Source of the DNA: Verrucomicrobiota bacterium
GTDB lineage: Bacteria; Verrucomicrobiota; Verrucomicrobiia; Limisphaerales; UBA11320
Direction of reading: 5' to 3'
DNA: 64,000 bases
Assembly (NCBI GenBank): GCA_016199985.1
Contig: JACQFQ010000070.1
Location: 1 to 64,000, forward strand
Made by a program: the position numbers and the translations under genes. The notes beneath the pieces were generated by a model. It saw nothing but the letters and a program-made list of their open reading frames with translations, ran no database searches and was not told the DNA's origin. Below are positions 51,740 through 60,367 of the stretch, one piece after another; the stretch's first letter is position 1; the number at the start of each line of letters is the position of its first letter.

Positions 51740-52897
51740 ATGAACGCGCAACGACCCACGCCAAGCCCGCGCTCCATGGCCTTCCGCAGTTCCTCCATTC
51801 TCTCTCCCATCCGCGCGCTCGCGACAGTGCTGGGCCTGACCTTGCTCGCGGCTCCAGCGGCCGATAATTCTGTCGCGATCGAGGCATTGAGCCGGCTGAA
51901 GGGCATGGACCTGGAAGCCAATCCGGCGCTGAAAACCGCGGTGCTCCGAGTGGTGGACTCGACGCGAGGCACGGCCCAGTTTGTGGACCTGGTCCGGGAC
52001 TTTAAGCTCAAGGATCAGGAGGCGCCCCTGCTCGACTACGCCCTCGCGCACCCCCAGGAGAGCGCGGCGGCTGAGGCAACGCGCCTCGTCCTGGATCAGC
52101 CCGACCTCGCGATCCTCCGCAAGACGCTCGCAGGCGCGAAGGCCGCCGTCCTGGCGGGATTGCTGGGCGCGGCGAACGATCGTCGCGGCGTCCCTCTCCT
52201 GGACGCTCTCGTTGGAGATTCCGCGAAGGATTCCGCTCTAAGACTCGCGTCCGTCCGCGCCCTCGCGCGAACCCGTGAGGGCGCGACCACCCTCCTCAAG
52301 CGCGCGCAACGGGGCCAGCTGTCCGACGATTTGAAAACGATCGCCAGCTCCGAGCTCTCGCACGTGGCCTGGCCGGAGATCCAATCCGAGGCCGCGAAAG
52401 CCCTCCCGCCTGCGCCGGGCCCTGGCGGAGGTCCCCTGCCCTCCATCGCGGAGCTGCTCCAGCGCAAAGGCGATATCGCGCATGGCGAATCGGTGTTCTT
52501 CAGCCAGCGGGTGAATTGCGGAGGATGCCATCAAGTGAACGAACGCGGAGTGGATTTTGGCCCTCGCTTGTCGGAAATCGGGACGAAGCTGGGAAAGGAC
52601 GCGCTCTATGTCGCGATCCTCGATCCCAACGCCGGGATCTCCTTTGGCTTTGAGACCTGGCAGCTCGAGCTGAAGAACGGGGATGAAGCCTCGGGTTTGC
52701 TCGCCAGCGAAACGGAGGATGAAGTCACGATCAAGGCCGGAGGCGGCATCTCGCTGCGCTACAGGAAAAGCGAAATCGCGCGCCGCGAAAAACTAAAGAC
52801 CTCCGCCATGCCCACAGGCCTGCAAGAAGCCATGACTCCGCAGGACTTGGTGGACCTGGTCGAGTTTCTGGCGAACCTCAAGAAGGCCGCGAAGTAG
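51740..52897 (+). CDS. Haem-binding protein, Pirellula/Verrucomicrobium type
   Basis: A 385-residue exported c-type cytochrome-like protein. The start MNAQRPTPSPRSMAFRSS, 16 bases after nnr, is followed by a hydrophobic segment (RALATVLGLTLLAAPAA). Residues about 45-220 are Ala/Leu-rich helical repeats resembling HEAT repeats. The C-terminal 140 residues match the PVC-specific haem-binding domain: FFSQRVNCGGCHQVNERGVD with CxxCH, GPRLSEIGTKLGKDALYVAI, ILDPNAGISFGFETW and MTPQDLVDLVEFLANLK. These proteins often carry extra propeller domains; here only the helical part is present. Role in electron transfer is presumed. Confidence 0.85.
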   Translation: MNAQRPTPSPRSMAFRSSSILSPIRALATVLGLTLLAAPAADNSVAIEALSRLKGMDLEANPALKTAVLRVVDSTRGTAQFVDLVRDFKLKDQEAPLLDYALAHPQESAAAEATRLVLDQPDLAILRKTLAGAKAAVLAGLLGAANDRRGVPLLDALVGDSAKDSALRLASVRALARTREGATTLLKRAQRGQLSDDLKTIASSELSHVAWPEIQSEAAKALPPAPGPGGGPLPSIAELLQRKGDIAHGESVFFSQRVNCGGCHQVNERGVDFGPRLSEIGTKLGKDALYVAILDPNAGISFGFETWQLELKNGDEASGLLASETEDEVTIKAGGGISLRYRKSEIARREKLKTSAMPTGLQEAMTPQDLVDLVEFLANLKKAAK

Positions 52898-52902
52898 CCC
52901 TG

Positions 52903-52932
52903 TTTTGAGAGGCGGTCCTCCGCCGGTCAAAA
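52903..52932. repeat. Inverted repeat between convergent genes
   Basis: TTTTGA/TCAAAA form an outer 6-bp arm and GGCGG/CCGCC an inner 5-bp arm around a TCCT loop. It spans the gap between the haem-binding gene and the kinase gene and may serve transcription termination in both directions, although neither side has a following U-run. Confidence 0.4.
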
Positions 52933-53826
52933 CCGAGTGAGCTTCTCGAGCTCGCGAACGCGGCCGAGGATCTCCTTTCGCCGCACCTGCGTGGTCTTTG
53001 TGAGGCCGAACCCCTCGCAGCAGAAGGAGGCCACCACGCTGCCATGCACCATGGCCCGTCGCAGGTTCTTCTCCACAGGGCCGCGGTTCGCCGTCAGGTA
53101 GCCGATCAAGGCGCCGACGAAGGAGTCCCCGGCGCCGGTGGGATCCTTCACCTGTTTGAGCGGATAGGCGGGGCACATGAAGAGCCCGTCTTTGTTGGAC
53201 AAAATCGAGCCATGCTCGCCCTTCTTGATGATGACATGACGGGGCCCCATCTTGTGGATGATCCGAACCGCTTCGACGATGTTGTCGGTTTTTGTCAGCT
53301 GACGGGCCTCGCTGTCATTGAGCACGAGCGCGTCGATCCGCTTGAGCAATCGCAGCAGATCGTCCAAGGCGATGTTCAGCCACAGGTCCATGGTGTCGGC
53401 GATCACGAACTTGGGCTTCCACATCTGATCGAGGACGTGATGCTGCAGCGCGGGCGCGATGTTCGCGAGGAGCACGTAGGGGGTGGATTTATGACCGTCA
53501 GGGAGCGACGGGGAGAAGTGCTCGAACACGCCAAGCTCCGTCGCGAGGGTGCGCCGGTTGTTCATGTTGACCTCGTACTCCCCCGACCAATGAAAGGTCT
53601 TTCCCTCCTGGATTTGAAGGCCGGCCAGGTCGATGCGATGCTTTCGATAGAGCTTCAGGTACGCCTTGGGGAAATCGTTGCCCACAACCCCCACCATCTT
53701 CACAGGCGAAAAAAAGCTCGCGGCCACCGCGGCATGGCTGGCGGAGCCGCCGAGGAGGCGCGGATTCTCCGCCTTGGGAGTCTTGATGGAATCTAACGCC
53801 GTGGAGCCAACAATCAGAACGCTCAT
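52927..53826 (-). CDS. PfkB-family sugar kinase (ribokinase-like)
   Basis: ATP-dependent kinase of 299 residues, start MSVLIVGSTALDSIKTPKAE. The N-terminal GG motif is in PRLLGGSASHAAVAASFF, and the C-terminal ATP/catalytic motif is QVKDPTGAGDSFVGALIGYL with the base Asp. The SIKTP opening and GVVGNDFPKAYL segment place it in a subgroup of unclear substrate; ribose, adenosine or fructose phosphorylation cannot be separated by eye. It is the last gene of a minus-strand run after thiE, 72 bases away. Confidence 0.88.
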   Translation of the reverse strand: MSVLIVGSTALDSIKTPKAENPRLLGGSASHAAVAASFFSPVKMVGVVGNDFPKAYLKLYRKHRIDLAGLQIQEGKTFHWSGEYEVNMNNRRTLATELGVFEHFSPSLPDGHKSTPYVLLANIAPALQHHVLDQMWKPKFVIADTMDLWLNIALDDLLRLLKRIDALVLNDSEARQLTKTDNIVEAVRIIHKMGPRHVIIKKGEHGSILSNKDGLFMCPAYPLKQVKDPTGAGDSFVGALIGYLTANRGPVEKNLRRAMVHGSVVASFCCEGFGLTKTTQVRRKEILGRVRELEKLTRF

Positions 53827-53898
53827 GTCTATCGATGTCGCAGTTTGGTTTACGGGCAAAAATCGCGCTTCGCAAAAGCCACGCCGGCGCCGGAAGCA

Positions 53899-54546
53899 TC
53901 AATGAAGGGCGGACGCTAGGCGCTTCTTGAATTCCTGACAAGCCTCCACGATCCGCGGCGCGTTGAGGATCGCGCTGACCACGCAAACCCGCCGCGCCCC
54001 CGCTTGGAGCACTTGATCGAGGTTCCCCAAATGAATCCCTCCGATGGCGAACCACGGGATGGTCACATGGTCGCGCGCCCATCGAACATAGTCGAGCGTG
54101 ACGGGCGCGGCGGTCGGTTTGGTGCCTGTGGCGAAGACCGGCCCAATCGCGATATAGGCGGGGCCCGCGCGCAGCGCTCGCAGGGCCTGCTCCGGCGCGT
54201 GTGTGCTCAGCCCCAGTTGAACCCCGCGCGCCGTCGCCGGCACGTCCCCGGCTCGCAAGCGCCCCGCGTCAAAAAAATCCTCCTGCCCCAGATGGCAGAA
54301 CGGCGCGCCCAACTCCGCCGCGATATCGGGAAAATCATTGATCACCAAGGGAACTCCAGCGGCGCGTGTCACGGGCAGGACCTGCCCGGCGAGCGAGCGA
54401 ACCTCATCGCGCGAGGCGCCCTTGGCTCGAAGTTGCACCCAATCGGACCCTCCATCGCACAGCTGCCGGGCCACGTCGCCCGCAGAACGTCCGCGGAGAT
54501 AGGCAGTGTCGACGAAGGTATAAAGCGAGCCGTCGGGGCGAGTCAT
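53899..54546 (-). CDS. thiE: Thiamine-phosphate synthase
   Basis: Joins the pyrimidine and thiazole halves of thiamine in the cytoplasm. The 215-residue TIM barrel carries GSDWVQLRAKGASRDEVRSL (Gln/Arg/Lys pyrophosphate site), LVINDFPDIAAELGAPFCHL with Asn-Asp, LGQEDFFDAGRLR, LGLSTHAPEQA, IAIGPVFATGTKP and WFAIGGIHLGNLDQVLQAGA. No TPP riboswitch is visible in the short gap after accC, so expression may depend on the upstream operon. No other thi genes are nearby. Confidence 0.93.
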   Translation of the reverse strand: MTRPDGSLYTFVDTAYLRGRSAGDVARQLCDGGSDWVQLRAKGASRDEVRSLAGQVLPVTRAAGVPLVINDFPDIAAELGAPFCHLGQEDFFDAGRLRAGDVPATARGVQLGLSTHAPEQALRALRAGPAYIAIGPVFATGTKPTAAPVTLDYVRWARDHVTIPWFAIGGIHLGNLDQVLQAGARRVCVVSAILNAPRIVEACQEFKKRLASALH

Positions 54547-54591
54547 GGGAGGTGTCTGCCGGGCGCGAACGCCGACGCGTCGGGAAGGCGA

Positions 54592-55974
54592 TCAGGCCCG
54601 ATCCTCAAACAGCCCCCCGCGGCCGCCGCTCAACAGGTGCTCGATGAAGTGCGTGGAGTAAACTCCGCGTCGGAAGTTCGGATCCTGGAGGATGGCCTGC
54701 TCGAAAGGGATGGTGGTCTTGATCCCGGTGATCATGTATTCGCTCAACGCCCGGCTCATGGTGTCCATGGCTTCGCGACGGTCTTTGCCGAAAGTGATGA
54801 GCTTGCCGATCATCGAGTCGTAATGGGGAGGAATCGTGTAGCCGGCGTAGGCGTGGCTGTCGACGCGAACCCCGCGTCCGCCCGGCGCGTAATACATCTC
54901 CACGCGGCCCGGCGACGGCCTGAAATCATCGAAGGGATCCTCGGCATTGATCCGGCACTCGATGGCGTGCCCGCGGAAAGTCACGTCGCTCTGCGAGATG
55001 CGCAGCGGTTCGCCCATGGCGATCATGATTTGCTGCTTCACCAGGTCGATCCCCGTCACCTCCTCGGTAATGGGGTGCTCCACCTGGATGCGCTTGTTGA
55101 CTTCGAGAAAAAAGAACTGTCCCTTCTCGTCGACGACAAACTCAACCGTCCCCGCGTTGGAATAATGGGCCACCTCGGCGATGCGCACGGCCGCCTTCCC
55201 CATCTTTTTGCGGAGATCCTTGAACTTCCCCTCAATCAAGGGAGACGGCGTTTCCTCCACCACCTTCTGGTTGCGACGCTGGATCGAGCAGTCGCGCTCC
55301 CCCAGGTGAATGATGTTCCCCCGGCTGTCGCCCAGGATCTGGAACTCGATGTGATGCGGGTTCTCGATGAACTTCTCGATATACACCCCGGAGTTGCCGA
55401 AAGCCTTCTCCGCCTCGCTCCGCGCCGTATGGTACCCCTTCACCAAGGACACGTCATTGTGGGCGACCCTCATGCCGCGTCCGCCGCCGCCAGCGATCGC
55501 CTTGATCATGACCGGATACCCGATCTTCTTCGCGATGGCCAAGGCCTCCTGCTCGTTTTCCACAAGCCCGTCCGACCCAGGAGGACAAGGCACACCCGCC
55601 CTGCGGGCGAGGTCGCGACTGGTCGCCTTGTTCTCCAGCGCGTTCATCGCCCTGGAACTCGGCCCAATGAATCGAATGTTGCAGCTCTCGCAAACATCCG
55701 CGAAATGCGCGTTCTCAGACAGGAAGCCATACCCTGGATGAATCGCGTCCACATCGGCGATCTCCGCGGCGCTAATGATGCGATCAATGCGTAAATAGCT
55801 CTCCGAGCTCGGGGCTTTACCGATGCAGATAGCCTCATCCGCCAGCTGAACGTGCATCGAGTTCGCATCGATCTCGGAATACACCGCGACGGTTTTCACG
55901 TTCAGCTCTTTGCAAGCGCGGATGATTCGCACAGCGATTTCACCGCGATTGGCCACCAGTATTTTCTCGAACAT
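54592..55974 (-). CDS. accC: Acetyl-CoA carboxylase, biotin carboxylase subunit
   Basis: Carboxylates the biotin on AccB at the expense of ATP and bicarbonate, the first half of the committed step of fatty acid synthesis. The 460-residue protein begins MFEKILVANRGEIAVRIIRA. ATP-grasp features are present: MIKAIAGGGGRGMRVAHND (Gly-rich loop), EKFIENPHHIEFQILGD, RRNQKVVEETPSP, FFFLEVNKRIQVEHPITEEV and GHAIECRINAEDP. A slight departure is EVNKRIQVEH where EMNTRIQVEH is usual. The start follows accB by 74 bases. Confidence 0.96.
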   Translation of the reverse strand: MFEKILVANRGEIAVRIIRACKELNVKTVAVYSEIDANSMHVQLADEAICIGKAPSSESYLRIDRIISAAEIADVDAIHPGYGFLSENAHFADVCESCNIRFIGPSSRAMNALENKATSRDLARRAGVPCPPGSDGLVENEQEALAIAKKIGYPVMIKAIAGGGGRGMRVAHNDVSLVKGYHTARSEAEKAFGNSGVYIEKFIENPHHIEFQILGDSRGNIIHLGERDCSIQRRNQKVVEETPSPLIEGKFKDLRKKMGKAAVRIAEVAHYSNAGTVEFVVDEKGQFFFLEVNKRIQVEHPITEEVTGIDLVKQQIMIAMGEPLRISQSDVTFRGHAIECRINAEDPFDDFRPSPGRVEMYYAPGGRGVRVDSHAYAGYTIPPHYDSMIGKLITFGKDRREAMDTMSRALSEYMITGIKTTIPFEQAILQDPNFRRGVYSTHFIEHLLSGGRGGLFEDRA

Positions 55975-56048
55975 GTGTCAGAGTGAGGGTTGGGAGGCGC
56001 GCCAAAACCAGCACCGGCCTTGCTGTTGGCTTCGAGAACAGGCTTGGG

Positions 56049-56498
56049 TTAGAGAGGCCGTATTTTGAAGAGCGGTTGGCCAAATTCGACTGGTTTCGCG
56101 TTTTCCAGAAGGATTTGAGTGATGACGCCCCGGGCCTCGGCCTTGATCTCGTTCATCACCTTCATTGCCTCGATAATGCAAACCACCGTGTCCGGGTTCA
56201 CTTCGGTGCCGACCTCGACATAGGAACCGGATTCAGGAGAAGGAGCGCGGTAGAAGGTTCCGATCATCGGCGACTTGATCTCGGCCTCGCCCGAGGCGGC
56301 AGCAGGGACGGGCGGCGGCAAAGCAGACTGATTGGACACAGGGCCTCCAGAGGGCAAATAAGTGAAGGAAGTCTCCTCATTGGCCACAACGCCGCCTCGC
56401 TTTAACTTTATCTTGAACTCCTGCCGCTCTAGTTCGAACTCGCTGATCGAGTTCTTTTTCATAAGGTCGATGATCGCCTTAATATCTTTTAGGTCCAC
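56049..56498 (-). CDS. accB: Acetyl-CoA carboxylase biotin carboxyl carrier protein
   Basis: Carries the biotin shuttled between AccC and the carboxyltransferase. A GTG start at 56498 is chosen because GGAGG lies 8 bases upstream and the family N-terminus (VDLKDIKAIIDLMKKNSISE) starts there, giving 149 residues. A flexible Ala/Pro-rich linker (ALPPPVPAAASGEAE) leads to the biotinyl domain: IKSPMIGTFYRAPSPESGSY, and the biotinylated Lys in CIIEAMKVMNEIKAEA. It is followed by accC on the same strand. Confidence 0.95.
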   Translation of the reverse strand: MDLKDIKAIIDLMKKNSISEFELERQEFKIKLKRGGVVANEETSFTYLPSGGPVSNQSALPPPVPAAASGEAEIKSPMIGTFYRAPSPESGSYVEVGTEVNPDTVVCIIEAMKVMNEIKAEARGVITQILLENAKPVEFGQPLFKIRPL

Positions 56499-56722
56499 GT
56501 GACACCCTCCATAGGATGAACGCCGAAGCTTCGAAAGGTATGTGATCGGTTCATTAAGCAAAAAAGCAGGGTCGCAACACGACACTGCTGGAAACAAGAC
56601 CTGAACTGGGGGCGGAAGTTAGGGAGCATGCCGAGAAGCGTCAAGGAGTAAAAACGAAGCGGAAGCCCTCGACCAACTCACGAAAACCACAGGTTTCCCT
56701 ACCGGATTAGGAAGAGATTAAT

Positions 56723-57163
56723 TCAACATCGAGTCACTATAATGTTAACGGCTGCTTGAATCCCTAAAACATAAGAGTGAGCTCCGAACCCGGCGATCAC
56801 CCCGCGGCAAACCGCGGAGATCGTGGAGTGGTGACGGAAGGATTCCCGGGCGTGAACGTTGGACAGGTGAATCTCGATGGTAGGAACGCCGATGGCGGCA
56901 ATGGCATCCCGGAGCGCGATGCTGGTGTGTGTGAAAGCGGCGGCGTTGATGACGATCGCATCGGCGGTTCCGCGGGCGCCCTGGATCCAGCCCACCAACT
57001 CTCCCTCGTGGTTGGTTTGTCGGAAGTCGAGATCGGCGCCAAGCCGCTTGGCGGTGTCTCGGGCGAGGGTCTCAATCTCCGGCAACGTGGCGCGGCCGTA
57101 GGTCTCCGGCTCGCGCTGTCCGAGCAAGTTCAGGTTCGGTCCATTGAGGACGAGAATCTTCAT
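56723..57163 (-). CDS. aroQ: 3-Dehydroquinate dehydratase, type II
   Basis: Shikimate pathway enzyme converting 3-dehydroquinate to 3-dehydroshikimate. The 146-residue protein has all type II hallmarks: MKILVLNGPNLNLLGQREPE, catalytic Tyr in PETYGRATLPEIE, RQTNHEGELVGWI, INAAAFTHTSIALRDA, IEIHLSNVHARESFRHHS (catalytic His) and GVIAGFGAHSYVLGIQAA. It lies 224 bases upstream of accB in the same direction; the order aroQ-accB-accC is widespread in bacteria. Confidence 0.96.
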   Translation of the reverse strand: MKILVLNGPNLNLLGQREPETYGRATLPEIETLARDTAKRLGADLDFRQTNHEGELVGWIQGARGTADAIVINAAAFTHTSIALRDAIAAIGVPTIEIHLSNVHARESFRHHSTISAVCRGVIAGFGAHSYVLGIQAAVNIIVTRC

Positions 57164-57366
57164 AGCGCTGGACCGTAGTAGGAGTCAGGCGCGGGGAAAA
57201 CCTCAAAGTAGGTTCGATGTCGCCGCAGCGAGGGGGAAGAACCAGAGCGCAAGCCACGACCCGGGCGAGGGAACTGGACCAGAAAAGCCTCGCTCAAGAG
57301 CGCCCAGAATGGGAACAAAAGATCTTGAAAACGCGGCCATCCGCCGTAGCTTTCGCTCCCTCTGGA

Positions 57367-57441
57367 GCGCGCTTAGCTCAGTGGTAGAGCATTTCCTTCA
57401 CACGGAAGGGGTCGCAGGTTCAAATCCTGCAGCGCGCACCA
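57367..57441 (+). tRNA. tRNA-Val (anticodon CAC)
   Basis: A full cloverleaf is visible: acceptor GCGCGCT pairs with AGCGCGC, D-arm GCTC-AGTGGTA-GAGC, anticodon arm TTTCC-TTCACAC-GGAAG with anticodon CAC, and T-arm GCAGG-TTCAAAT-CCTGC. The CCA end is encoded. It ends 30 bases before the stop codon of the oppositely oriented DUF6600 gene. No attachment-site duplication was noticed. Confidence 0.96.
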
Positions 57442-57471
57442 TCTCGCGCAGCGGGGAGGATCCTCTCAAGA

Positions 57472-58650
57472 TCAACGATGCGCACCGAACCGAGGTCGGT
57501 AAACCTGAAGTGTGCGCCCGTGAGCATCGAGGTGTTCATGCGCTCGGCCGGGGGCCGGGGTTTCCAAATCCTGGATATGAACAGGCGCCAGACCGTGTCC
57601 ACGCCCACCCACGCCGGCGGCGGGCTCGATACCGCGGTTGAACACAGCCACACGCGATTCGGCCCCGCTCCCCGTCCGAGTAACCGAGTAGCTGTGAACC
57701 ACGGTGGTGCGGCTGAAAACCTCTCGAATCTCCACCTCATTTCGGGGACGCCAGCGCATGGGTTCACCGAACTCACGCACGAGGCGAAAAGTGAAATGAC
57801 TGGCCCCCAATCCAAAATCGAAGCCCGCCTCCACACGCCGACCGCGGAAAACAAAGTAGCCCCCGGCCGTATCGTAAACAGCCCCAGGCGGCAAAGGAGC
57901 CCAGCCACAGTGATCACCGCCAGACCGCCAGACCACCCAGGCAGGCCCCCACAAACGATCGGGAAGCCAGATCCATCCATGGTGTGGATGGAGATGCCAC
58001 CGACCATAGTGAAACGCTGCCCAGCCCCACGGGTAATCCGACACCCAATACCAACCGTGATCCGTCCACATCCAATGGCCCCTATCCACATACGGCCGCC
58101 ATCCAGGGGCGCTCACCGCGACCGTGGGCTGCCAATAAAGCAGTCCATCCTCTCCCAAGATCCAGCGACCGTAGGGGCTCAGCTCCTGATGGAAATAAGC
58201 GACATCCGGGTTATTGTTTGGTGGAGCCGGCACACCGGGAACCGTGACCACAGGCTGGCTTGAAACCGAAGGCGCAAAGGGGACTGTCGGCGTCGTTGGA
58301 ACAACCGCGGGGGCAGGCACGGCCGGTAGCGGTGTGGACGCAGGCAAGGTGGAAACCGCAGCAGGAGGGACCGGGTTGGGGCTCACCGAGACGGAAGCCC
58401 TGCCGCTCGCGAGCATGGCATTCAATACAATCGAGGAAAATCCTCGATCTCGAAGCTCAAGAATCTCGGTGGCTGAAAGATCGTAGTATTCGTTCCTCGA
58501 TTTGATGTACGCCACGAGGGTATCGTCTCCAACCCCCGAAGCCTTGAGTTTACGCAAGTCCTGCATCGCGCTCGCTTTGTCCGCGAAAGCGGGCGCTACG
58601 GTCGACAGGGCCAACAACACGCAAAAGACCACGCCGCAAAACAGTTTCAT
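57472..58650 (-). CDS. DUF6600-like secreted protein rich in Trp/Tyr/His/Pro
   Basis: A 392-residue exported protein. MKLFCGVVFCVLLALSTVAP is a signal peptide and the start is supported by GAGGA just upstream. An N-terminal helical region (LRKLKASGVGDDTLVAYIKS) resembles a short helical domain seen before DUF6600. A Pro/Val/Ala linker (about 85-150) precedes the aromatic DUF6600 core (YFHQELSPYGRWILGEDGLL, RPYVDRGHWMWTDHGWYWVS, AAFHYGRWHLHPHHGWIWLP). The end is less conserved. Function is unknown; a surface or envelope role is likely from the export signal. Confidence 0.82.
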   Translation of the reverse strand: MKLFCGVVFCVLLALSTVAPAFADKASAMQDLRKLKASGVGDDTLVAYIKSRNEYYDLSATEILELRDRGFSSIVLNAMLASGRASVSVSPNPVPPAAVSTLPASTPLPAVPAPAVVPTTPTVPFAPSVSSQPVVTVPGVPAPPNNNPDVAYFHQELSPYGRWILGEDGLLYWQPTVAVSAPGWRPYVDRGHWMWTDHGWYWVSDYPWGWAAFHYGRWHLHPHHGWIWLPDRLWGPAWVVWRSGGDHCGWAPLPPGAVYDTAGGYFVFRGRRVEAGFDFGLGASHFTFRLVREFGEPMRWRPRNEVEIREVFSRTTVVHSYSVTRTGSGAESRVAVFNRGIEPAAGVGGRGHGLAPVHIQDLETPAPGRAHEHLDAHGRTLQVYRPRFGAHR

Positions 58651-58688
58651 ATCATCCTCAAGATTGTGACTCGCACAAGAACCCGCGC

Positions 58689-60263
58689 CTACCGTTGGAC
58701 CGACCCACCCCGCCCCGCATTCAGAGTCGTTGATGGCGAGGGAGCGGCCGGTCCGCCTTCCGATCCCTTGTGAGAATTCGAATCGGATCCCTCCCAACCA
58801 GCGCCCAAGGCCTTGATCAGAGACACCGCTGAGGTCGCCAGTTTTTCTTTGACCTGCACCGTTGTCTGCTCATGAGTCAGCACGGTGCTCTGGGACAGCG
58901 CGACTTCCAGGAAGGTGATCACCCCATCCTTGTAGCGGGTCGTGGAAATCTCGAGCGTCCTTCGCGCCGCATCCAACGCCTCCTGTTCTGCGACCAGCTG
59001 CTTGGCGAGGAGTCGTTGCGCTGCGAGCTGGTCTTCTACCTCCTGAAACGCGGTCAGCACGGTTTGACGGTAGGCTGCCACCGCGGCATCGTGGGCCGCT
59101 CGAGCCGATGCGAGGCGCGCGCGGTTCCTGCCGCCGGTGAAAAGGGGCATCTGCAAAGAAGGTCCCACCGACCAGAACCGGCTAGGCCAATCAAAGAGAA
59201 CTCCCGCGTCAACGGACTCAAGTCCAGCGCCTCCTCCCAGGGTGACCCGGGGATAAAACGCCGCCCGAGCCAACCCGATATCCGCATTCGCGGCCGCCAT
59301 TCGTCGCTCCGCCGCGGCAACATCCGGGCGCCGTTCCAACAGCTCGCTGGGCACTCCCACGGGAACCTGAGAGACCGCCAGCGCCAACAGAGACCGGCCG
59401 TGAACCTGGAATGTTGTCGCGGACTCCCCACACAAGGCGCCGAGCGCGTCTCTCATCTGGATCTGCTGGAGCTCAAGACTCGGCAACAATGCCTCCGCGG
59501 CCTTCAGCTGAGTTTCAGCCTGAGACACATCCAGCCCCGTCGCCACACCGCCCCGTCGCCGCGCTCGTGTGAGGGCAAGGGAACGGCGATAGGTCTCGAT
59601 GCTCCTCTCGACGACCTGCCTCTGCGCCTCCGAGGAGCATAGCGCAAGATAGTCGAACGCCACCTCCGCTTGAACGGAAAGGCGGAAGGTCTCCAGATCA
59701 TCCCAGCTTGCCGCCAACCGACCTCTTGCGCCCTCAACCTGTCGACGAACACGTCCCCAAAGATCCAGTTCCCAGCTCGCCTCCACGGGCAAGTCATACG
59801 TCGTGGTGGTGGCGCCCTCGCGCGAGGAACCGAATCGCTGCTGCAGATTGGCGCTGGTGCGCTGCCTCGTGACACCCGGATTGGCCGAGACCTGAGGCAT
59901 CCCATCCGCCCGCGCGACTTTGAGGGCGGCGCGGGCCTGCGCGAAATTGGCGAGCGCCACGGCGAGCTGCTGGTTTCTCGCAGTGGCAAGCCGTTCCAAC
60001 CGGTCCAGTTCAGGGTCGGCAAAGAAGCCCCACCACGGGCCTCGAGGTTCTCGGTCGGAAGGGACGGCCGCTTTCCACTCGGTCTTGTTCGTCGAGGCAA
60101 CTTCCCGGAACGCGTCAGGAAGCGTCCCCGACGCCAGCCCCGGTGGGCGCTGGTAGTTCGGGCCCACGGCGCAGCCCGAGGCCATCAACCCAAGCAGCAC
60201 GAGAGCAAGCCCGGCACGCCCACAAGCTGACTTGGCGAGCAAGCCCGGCTTGAAAGCCGTCAT
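58689..60263 (-). CDS. Efflux outer membrane lipoprotein, NodT/OprM family
   Basis: Outer-membrane factor of an RND multidrug efflux system, 524 residues. From MTAFKPGLLAKSACGRAG the signal ends at the lipobox LMASGC, followed by the NodT-family AVGPNYQRP. Two OEP repeats follow: GFFADPELDRLERLATARNQ and RRPDVAAAERRMAAANADIG. An ATG at 60359, 8 bases after the pump's stop, would add 32 residues and cannot be excluded. The C-terminus has a Ser/Gly-rich tail (GSDSNSHKGSEGG). Confidence 0.9.
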   Translation of the reverse strand: MTAFKPGLLAKSACGRAGLALVLLGLMASGCAVGPNYQRPPGLASGTLPDAFREVASTNKTEWKAAVPSDREPRGPWWGFFADPELDRLERLATARNQQLAVALANFAQARAALKVARADGMPQVSANPGVTRQRTSANLQQRFGSSREGATTTTYDLPVEASWELDLWGRVRRQVEGARGRLAASWDDLETFRLSVQAEVAFDYLALCSSEAQRQVVERSIETYRRSLALTRARRRGGVATGLDVSQAETQLKAAEALLPSLELQQIQMRDALGALCGESATTFQVHGRSLLALAVSQVPVGVPSELLERRPDVAAAERRMAAANADIGLARAAFYPRVTLGGGAGLESVDAGVLFDWPSRFWSVGPSLQMPLFTGGRNRARLASARAAHDAAVAAYRQTVLTAFQEVEDQLAAQRLLAKQLVAEQEALDAARRTLEISTTRYKDGVITFLEVALSQSTVLTHEQTTVQVKEKLATSAVSLIKALGAGWEGSDSNSHKGSEGGPAAPSPSTTLNAGRGGSVQR

Positions 60264-60367
60264 GATCTCGACTGCCTTTGCGACGCCGCCTGCGCCTGGG
60301 GCGAACGGTCTCAAGGATCTCGCGTAGCGAGGTCTCTTTTCAGGGATGAGTGAGTTCATAATCCAGT

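Noticed and set aside
53827..54591. TPP riboswitch controlling thiE
   Set aside because: The gap between accC and thiE is 45 bases and holds no THI-box-like sequence.
57367..57441. tRNA-Val as an integration site of a genomic island
   Set aside because: No integrase and no duplicate of the tRNA 3' end were noticed on either side within the window.
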